From NCBI RefSeq assembly GCF_015207705.1, contig NZ_JADEWI010000071.1:1-35272 (forward strand): a stretch of DNA of 35,272 nt, given 5' to 3'. Position 1 is the first letter of the stretch. Each line of letters begins with the position of its first letter. The translations under genes and the position numbers were made by a program. This DNA comes from Nostoc sp. LEGE 06077. Lineage in GTDB: Bacteria > Cyanobacteriota > Cyanobacteriia > Cyanobacteriales > Nostocaceae. Shown piece after piece: positions 30,623 to 35,272 of the stretch. The notes under the pieces are model-generated. The model saw only the letters and a list, made by a program, of their open reading frames with translations. It did not search any database and was not told where the DNA came from.

Positions 30623-33577
30623 TCACCGCGCATCGCCAATTATGACAAATGGCGACCAATAAAAGGGATGACGCTCAATTTGCTGTAACTTGGCTTGTTG
30701 TAGTGCTTCTCCTTTACTCTTACCTTGCTGGAGATTTGTATAAAAATCAACCATGAGTTTTTGGGTTGATTCGTCTTCAACCGCCCACAAACTCGCCATC
30801 ACTGCTTTAGCGCCAGCGCGTTCAAATATATAAGCAACACCAGCAATACCTACACCTTTATCCTCAATTTTTTTGGCAGTTTGACAAGCACTCAGGGTTA
30901 ATAATTGTGTACCTTTTAAACCTAAAAATGCTGCATCGGCAATGTTAAACTGTGCATCGGCAAACAGCAATGAATTATTTTTTAAATTTATTGTTGTACA
31001 GTCGGCATTTTGGAAGCAGCCATGAGTTGCTAAATGGATAAAATTAAAGCGTAAGGCTTGATTTTTGAAATTTGCCAGGGTGGCTTTACTGCCAAGATAA
31101 GCTTCACTTCCTGGTAATTTATTTGTAATTTCCTTAACTTCTGTTTCTGCACCTGGTAAATTTTGTGTTTCACGAGGTACAGGATTACCAAAAGCCAAAA
31201 CTTTTGGTGGTTGGCTTGTAGTTTCTTTTGGTGAACCTAAAGAGCTTGTGGAAATGCGGGTCAGATAATTGACGGGATATTTTTGGATCAAATACTTGTC
31301 TGTTTTGCTGTCTCTGAGGGTTTCAAAAGGTAGATAGCTGAATTTACCTGTGGCGATGATGCTTAATTGCTTGGGTTGCAATTTTTGGATTTCAGCTTCT
31401 ACAGGTCGAATGAGAATATCATATAATTTAACGCTATTTTCTGCGTAGTCAGGATCACCGTCATTTTCTAATTGCTCTAAATATTGGGTGAGCAGTTGAT
31501 CAAATTCATTAGGCTTAATTGATGTTTTAATAACGTTTACTTTATTTTTAGTTAAGACAAATATTGCTAAAGGCTTTGGTATATTTTGCAGACCTGTCAG
31601 CAAAACTGGTTGAATTACCACCGTGTCGGCGGGGATGGATGATTTAAGCTTTTCAATATCTGCGGGTGTGGTTTCAAATAGTTCTGCAACTTCGGGAAAT
31701 TGGCGAGATATTTCTGCGGCTTCTTGATAGACTTGTGTTTCTAATTGACGAAACTGTTGAGCAAAATCTGGGGACGAATTATTTTGCAGTTGTTGTCGTT
31801 GAGATTCAAGTTGTTGATTTTTTTGATTCCATTTATCAATAGCTTTTTGTGCTTTGGGGTTAGCAACTTTGGCATTAATTAGACGATTGTAATCAGCTAA
31901 ATCAGAAGTGCTGAAAAGGTTAACCCAGGCAAAAGCTTGGTCATATTTCTTTTGATCAATCAAGACATTGACTAAAGCAGTTGCACTCGCGTCATTTTGC
32001 TGTAAAAACTTTTGGCGATTTTCTTGCTGTAAACCCCGACGTAATTCTAAGTTGATTTGCAAAGATTTTTCTAAATCAGTAATAGCTTCACTTGGTCGAT
32101 TTGTATTTTGAAAAAATATACCTCTATTACCCAATATAACCGCTTCCCCATTGCGATCACCCACGGCACGATGTATGGGCAGAGCTTGATTGTAAAATGA
32201 CAATGCCTGCTGCTTTTCTCCTAAATCGTCGTAGATTGAACCAATGTTATTGAGAGTAGTAGCTTCCCCAGAGCGATCACCCACCGCACGCCACCGGGGC
32301 AGAGCTTGGTTGTAAAATGACAATGCCTGCTGCTTTTTTCCTAAATCGGAGTAGACTTTACCAATGTTATTGAGAGTAATGGCAACGCCTGCGCGATCGC
32401 CCACTGCACGTCTAAGGGTCAGAGCCTGGTTGTGAAATGACAGTGCTTTCTGATTTTCTCCTAATGCGTTGTAAACTGCACCAATGTTATTGAGAGTAAC
32501 AGTTTCCATAGCACGATCGCCTACGGCACGATGTATGGGCAGAGCTTGGTTGTAAAATGACAATGCCTGCTGCTTTTCTCCTAATGCGTCGTAGACAGCA
32601 CCAATGTTATTAAGAGTAGTGGCAACGCCTGCGCGATCACCCACGCCACGATATAGGAGCAGAGCTTGGTTAAAATATGACAATGCTTGCTGCTTTTCTC
32701 CTAATGCGTTGTAGACTGCACCAATGTTATTGAGAGTAGTAGCAACACCTACGCGATCTCCAACTGCGCGTCTGAGGGGCAGAGCTTGGTTGTAAAATGA
32801 CAATGCCTGCTGCTTTTCTCCTAATGCGTTGTAGACTGCACCAATGTTATTAAGAGTTTTGGCTTCCCCAGAGCGATCGCCCACAGCACGCCATAATGGC
32901 AGAGCTTGGTTGTAAAATGACAGGGCTTGCTGCTTTTCTCCTAAATCGTCGTAGACTGTACTAATGTTAGTGAGAGTTCTGGCAATGCCTGCATGATCGC
33001 CTACGGCACGATATAGGGGCAAAGCTTGGTTGTAAAATGACAATGCTTGCTGCTTTTTTCCTAAATCGTCGTAGACTGTACCAATGTTATAGAGAGTTTT
33101 GGCAACGCCTGCGCGATCATCCACCGCACGCCATAATGGCAGAGCTTGGTTGTAAAATGACAAGGCTTGTTGCTTTTTTCTTAATGTGTTGTAGACTCCA
33201 CCAATGTTATTAAGAGTAGCAGCTTCTCCAGAGCGATTGCCCTGTGTACGCCATAGAGGCAGAGCTTGGTTGTAAAATGATAGTGCTTTCTTCTTTTCTC
33301 CTGATGCGTCGTAGCAAAACCCAAGCCCCAAAAGTGCAATTCCTTCTAGTTTTTGGTCTTTTAGTTCTCGTGCCATAACCAAAACTTGCTGGAATATGGG
33401 GATGGCTTGTTGATATTCCTGTTGTTTTCCCTTTTGTATCGCCTGTTGTAGTAGTTTTTCAGTTGTTTGTGCTTGGGGTGTTTCAGTTTCTCCCCGACTG
33501 GGTTGAGCTATGAGTGTCACTGTTAAGGGCGTTAGATAAACACACGCAGCTAATACACTGGTAAGAATTTTCTGCAT
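30623..33577 (-). CDS. TPR-repeat CHAT-domain protein (caspase-like peptidase)
   Basis: The 984-residue protein has a signal sequence (about 1-29). TPR-like helices begin near 40. Ten nearly identical 40-residue repeats run from about 98 to 497, each starting ALSFYNQAL and containing NNIG-VY-LGEKQQ. A helical linker (about 540-640) and a C-terminal CHAT domain (about 690-984) follow. The CHAT dyad is intact: His852 in FIHLATHGCF and Cys898 in LLTLSACQTA, with GVAYIFERAGAKAVMASLW after it. CHAT proteins are clan CD cysteine peptidases, such as separase, and partners in several bacterial defence or cell-death systems. Whether this one cleaves a target is unknown. The signal peptide suggests export. 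A PP2C phosphatase gene follows on the same strand. Confidence 0.94.
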   Translation of the reverse strand: MQKILTSVLAACVYLTPLTVTLIAQPSRGETETPQAQTTEKLLQQAIQKGKQQEYQQAIPIFQQVLVMARELKDQKLEGIALLGLGFCYDASGEKKKALSFYNQALPLWRTQGNRSGEAATLNNIGGVYNTLRKKQQALSFYNQALPLWRAVDDRAGVAKTLYNIGTVYDDLGKKQQALSFYNQALPLYRAVGDHAGIARTLTNISTVYDDLGEKQQALSFYNQALPLWRAVGDRSGEAKTLNNIGAVYNALGEKQQALSFYNQALPLRRAVGDRVGVATTLNNIGAVYNALGEKQQALSYFNQALLLYRGVGDRAGVATTLNNIGAVYDALGEKQQALSFYNQALPIHRAVGDRAMETVTLNNIGAVYNALGENQKALSFHNQALTLRRAVGDRAGVAITLNNIGKVYSDLGKKQQALSFYNQALPRWRAVGDRSGEATTLNNIGSIYDDLGEKQQALSFYNQALPIHRAVGDRNGEAVILGNRGIFFQNTNRPSEAITDLEKSLQINLELRRGLQQENRQKFLQQNDASATALVNVLIDQKKYDQAFAWVNLFSTSDLADYNRLINAKVANPKAQKAIDKWNQKNQQLESQRQQLQNNSSPDFAQQFRQLETQVYQEAAEISRQFPEVAELFETTPADIEKLKSSIPADTVVIQPVLLTGLQNIPKPLAIFVLTKNKVNVIKTSIKPNEFDQLLTQYLEQLENDGDPDYAENSVKLYDILIRPVEAEIQKLQPKQLSIIATGKFSYLPFETLRDSKTDKYLIQKYPVNYLTRISTSSLGSPKETTSQPPKVLAFGNPVPRETQNLPGAETEVKEITNKLPGSEAYLGSKATLANFKNQALRFNFIHLATHGCFQNADCTTINLKNNSLLFADAQFNIADAAFLGLKGTQLLTLSACQTAKKIEDKGVGIAGVAYIFERAGAKAVMASLWAVEDESTQKLMVDFYTNLQQGKSKGEALQQAKLQQIERHPFYWSPFVIIGDAR
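32087..33286. repeat. Ten 120-bp tandem units encoding the TPR array
   Basis: The plus strand shows recurring 120-bp units (for example CAGAGCTTGGTTGTAAAATG at about 120-bp steps) that translate on the minus strand into ten 40-residue TPRs. High nucleotide identity between units implies recent duplication or gene conversion and allows copy-number change in frame. Confidence 0.92.
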
Positions 33578-33740
33578 ATTGCAATTTGATTTGGTTTGGG
33601 AAAATTGAGAAGTTTAGAGGATGTTTTTAAAGTTTGCTTGTTGGTGGCGGAAGATTTAAGATCCCCCAACTCCCTTTAAAAAGCTGTGGTGTATATACAA
33701 GTCAAATTACCCCCCTTAATCCCCCCTTGGAAAGCTATTG
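33578..33740. other. Intergenic region upstream of the CHAT gene
   Basis: The segment contains GTGTATATACAAGTCAAA near 33691-33708, close in sequence to the end of the nested-hairpin element, and CCCCCCTTAATCCCCCC. It looks like a second, decayed repeat end beside copy 2. The promoter of the leftward CHAT gene should lie here; none is clear. Confidence 0.45.
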
Positions 33741-33942
33741 GTGTACACACAAATAAATATTCGTTTAGTGCATTTGTCCCGCCTCGGAATGAATTCCGAG
33801 TCTCATAGCGCAAGTCATCTGAAGATGACTCAACCAGAAATACATTCCAGTCCACAAAGCGTGGACTTTGGCTATGAGCCTGGAACTTTAGTTCTAGGCG
33901 GGATACGGTTTCAGACTGCAAATTTTTGACTTGTGTTTTTTC
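33741..33942 (+). repeat. Nested-hairpin repeat element, copy 2 (202 bp)
   Basis: The left end GTGTACACACAA is at 33741-33752, and the right end TTGTGTTTTTTC (33931-33942) is a decayed inverse. The 125-bp core is 33778-33902. Stems read: CCCG/CGGG 33778-33781/33899-33902; CTCGGAA/TTCCGAG 33783-33789/33794-33800; CTCATAGC/GCTATGAG 33802-33809/33871-33878, enclosing GTCATC/GATGAC 33814-33819/33824-33829 and AGTCCAC/GTGGACT 33849-33855/33861-33867; CCTGGAAC/GTTCTAGG 33879-33886/33891-33898. Stem sequences match copy 1. The peptide frame across it is a by-product. Confidence 0.88.
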
Positions 33943-34020
33943 AAGGGGATTTAAGGGCATATCCTACAAAAGCTCAAGCGATCGCACTTTTGCAAACACT
34001 ACATTTTTATATAGTAGGGT

Positions 34021-34047
34021 GATAGCTACGCCCGCCGCAGGCATCGC
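34021..34047. repeat. Dispersed short repeat
   Basis: GATAGCTACGCCCGCCGCAG followed by GCATCGC resembles interspersed Nostoc sequences recalled from memory. It lies just before the 21-bp tandem array. Single copy in this window. Confidence 0.35.
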
Positions 34048-34070
34048 CAACTCAAATTTGATGCTATCTA

Positions 34071-34211
34071 AAGTAACTTCCGCTTTTCCAGAAGTTACTT
34101 CTGCTTTCCCGGAAATAACTTCTGCTTTCCCGGAAGTAACTTTTGTTGTTCTTGAAGTAACTTCTGCTTTAAGAAAACTAACTTTTGTTTTCCTGGAAGT
34201 AACTTCTGCTT
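34071..34211. repeat. 21-bp tandem repeat, about 6.7 units
   Basis: Units start at 34071, 34092, 34113, 34134, 34155, 34176 and 34197, with consensus AAGTAACTTCTGCTTTCCCG plus G. Because 21 is a multiple of three, both strands keep open frames (plus strand: repeated VTSAFPE; minus strand: repeated GKAEVTS). The plus frame begins inside the neighbouring repeat, so I treat the array as non-coding. Confidence 0.92.
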
Positions 34212-34356
34212 TTACATTTCCGTGTTTCCCTCAACCTGTAGTAGTTTCCGCTTTAACATTGATTATTTAACAAAAATCCATATTTTTACGTATGGCAACT
34301 TTTTATACAATTGTTCACCATAGAGTAATGGTAAACTCAAAAGATGAGTATTAATT

Positions 34357-34725
34357 ATGTCAAGAAGAAAGCGCACTTCACGTATTCTCGAAAAAGCCGA
34401 AATGCGTCTAGCCAGTATTAAATCTATCAGTCCAACTTTGGATGTAGGGGAAGGATTAACAGTCACAGATTATACTGAAAAAATAGAAAAGATGAGACAA
34501 TTACTGGAAGTGTATAATACTACTCTTTCTAGTATTGATGTTTTATTAACCCAGATTGTGGAAAATGAGGAACATTTAGCAGATTATTCAGAAAATATTT
34601 TGCGTGGAATTGCTTACAAATTTGGCAATAATAGCCATGAGTATCAAATGGCTGGAGGAACTCGAAAAAGCGATCGCAAGCGTGCAATGCGTCAAGGTAT
34701 GGCTTTAAGTATTACCTCAAGCTAA
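34357..34725 (+). CDS. Conserved-looking hypothetical protein, basic ends
   Basis: A 122-residue soluble protein with a very basic start (MSRRKRTSRILEKAEMRLAS), SISPTLDVGEGLTV, a helical middle (YTEKIEKMRQLLEVYNTTLS, 45-64) and GIAYKFGNNSHEYQMAGGTR with KSDRKR near the end. I recall similar uncharacterised proteins in Nostoc genomes but no domain name. The basic termini suggest nucleic-acid contact. Its TAA stop is formed by the first bases of the repeat element at 34723, so the element may have altered the original C-terminus. Confidence 0.7.
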   Translation: MSRRKRTSRILEKAEMRLASIKSISPTLDVGEGLTVTDYTEKIEKMRQLLEVYNTTLSSIDVLLTQIVENEEHLADYSENILRGIAYKFGNNSHEYQMAGGTRKSDRKRAMRQGMALSITSS

Positions 34726-34880
34726 CGTGAGTTTGATGAACCTCTCCCCAACCCCTCTTTGACGCGGAGAGGGGCTTAAACTTTCCTAATTTTGAACAAA
34801 AAATTCAAGGTTTCAAAGCCTCTCTCACCGTGGGGGAGAGGTTTGGAGAGGGGTTTTTGACATCCGTCGAACTCACGTTA
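34723..34880. repeat. MITE-like element B (158 bp) with TAACGTGAGTTTGA ends
   Basis: The outer inverted repeats are TAACGTGAGTTTGA at 34723-34736 and TCGAACTCACGTTA at 34867-34880 (13 of 14 matching). Inside, CCTCTCCCCAACCCCTC on the left faces GAGAGGTTTGGAGAGGGGTT on the right. The inner arms are shared with element A at 28080-28199; the outer ends are not. It overlaps the stop codons of the genes on both sides. Confidence 0.85.
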
Positions 34881-35159
34881 ATAAGGTGTTGCTTGAATAG
34901 TCATTGTTCTTTTCTGCGGATTAAACTGGATTCGATCTACTACATATCGCCGATCTTTAGCTACTGATTGAATACCTAACAACCCTGCACGGGAAACAAC
35001 AGGGGGAGCCAACGTAACTTCTGCTTCACCTTTAACTGGATTTTTGATTGTAAAAGTATTTAGAGGTACACCATTCCAAGTTATTGGTTTACCTGTAGGG
35101 CGTTTGCGTTCACCGCGCATTCTTGGATAAACGCGAGTTACATAACCCTCTTCTGTCAC
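34878..35159 (-). CDS. Hypothetical protein, possibly a truncated C-terminal fragment
   Basis: 93 residues from a GTG at 35157-35159, the only start codon available before an in-frame stop at 35193-35195. GGAAA directly precedes it with too little spacing. The sequence is basic then strand-rich (PTGKPITWNGVPLNTFTIKN, KGEAEVTLAPPVV, YVVDRIQFNPQKRTMTIQAT). No family is recognised. The abrupt start suggests loss of an N-terminal part, or a small independent protein. Its stop codon overlaps the outer repeat of element B. Confidence 0.5.
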   Translation of the reverse strand: MTEEGYVTRVYPRMRGERKRPTGKPITWNGVPLNTFTIKNPVKGEAEVTLAPPVVSRAGLLGIQSVAKDRRYVVDRIQFNPQKRTMTIQATPY

Positions 35160-35272
35160 TTTCCGAAATAAGCAAGTAGTAAATAAATGAAATTATCCAG
35201 AAGAGAAAAAAGGTTTAAATTGGTTCATTGTAAAAATTAGGTGATTAAATCCAAGCAATAAATCGGAATTGG
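35160..35272. other. Window end, no gene seen
   Basis: The last 113 bp are AT-rich, with stops in the frame that continues the preceding gene. They probably hold its promoter region or the remains of its upstream part. Confidence 0.4.

Noticed and set aside
30623-33577. Possible type III-E CRISPR-associated TPR-CHAT protease (Craspase-like), given the CRISPR array in the window
   Set aside because: The protein has a signal peptide and a standard cyanobacterial TPR-CHAT layout, lies 30 kb from the array, and no gRAMP or cas gene is present.
33738-33929. Plus-strand open frame matching the one at 4296-4526
   Set aside because: Both frames are produced by the nested-hairpin repeat. Similarity follows from repeat identity, not from a gene family.
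33926-34270. Plus-strand frame with VTSAFPE heptapeptide repeats
   Set aside because: It starts inside the decayed end of the hairpin element and crosses a dispersed repeat. The open frame is explained by the 21-bp period.

Overview
The window looks like chromosomal DNA of a filamentous, heterocyst-type cyanobacterium (Nostoc/Anabaena group). The evidence is the very high density of HIP1-type GCGATCGC octamers inside genes, the cyanobacterial families present (ferredoxin-thioredoxin reductase variable chain, TIGR04376, DUF4168, DUF4332, DUF1868, an SDR-CIA30 fusion, TPR-CHAT), and several classes of short repeat known from Nostoc intergenic DNA: heptanucleotide STRR tracts, GTAGAGACGT-type palindromes and GGGCGAACGGCCGTTCGCCC palindromes. 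No prophage, transposase, rRNA or tRNA gene was recognised.

Layout. 1-1045: a CRISPR array of nine 37-bp repeats and eight spacers with no cas genes in the window. It probably reads leftward, with its leader at about 743-940. 1046-4259 (minus): two M16 peptidase-family genes, a catalytic HxxEH subunit followed by a partner without the motif. 4260-4819: a 201-bp nested-hairpin repeat, then a TetR regulator (4820-5434) with a C9 tract near its start. 5451-6676 (minus): DUF4332 and TIGR04376 proteins. 7022-10752: a membrane hybrid histidine kinase translationally coupled to a REC-histidine kinase. 10826-12320 (minus): an alpha/beta-hydrolase-fold protein with an atypical triad and a HugZ/PNPOx-like flavin/haem protein. 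12471-15739: an SDR-CIA30 protein, a coiled-coil membrane protein, a GFA/CENP-V-type zinc protein and an unknown. 15961-20295: a DUF1868 2H-like protein, holA, DUF4168 and mutL. 20437-25763: a rhodanese-like protein without the catalytic Cys, adenosine deaminase, purA, L25 (rplY) and an APH-like/P-loop kinase fusion. 25850-27819: a membrane protein, a YdcF-family protein, a small unknown and ftrV. 28390-33577 (minus): a zinc-ribbon/PP2C phosphatase and a large TPR-CHAT peptidase-like protein. 33578-35272: a repeat-rich region with two small unknown genes.

Most genes are independent housekeeping or signalling units. Likely working pairs are the two M16 subunits, the two overlapping kinases, and perhaps purA-rplY. 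Purine metabolism is represented by both purA and an adenosine deaminase.

The least ordinary content is the repeat landscape. A 201/202-bp element occurs twice, with a 125-bp core that can fold into a branched structure. Two of its hairpin loops are inverted between the copies while the stems are kept. Heptanucleotide repeats occur between genes and also inside coding sequence: in the signal peptide of an M16 gene, in the MutL linker and at the DUF4332 C-terminus. Two other elements share a GC-rich arm but carry different outer inverted repeats. There is also a 21-bp tandem array and a 107-bp/127-bp repeat built around a perfect palindrome. All functional statements rest on reading the sequence and on family knowledge; no database search was run.
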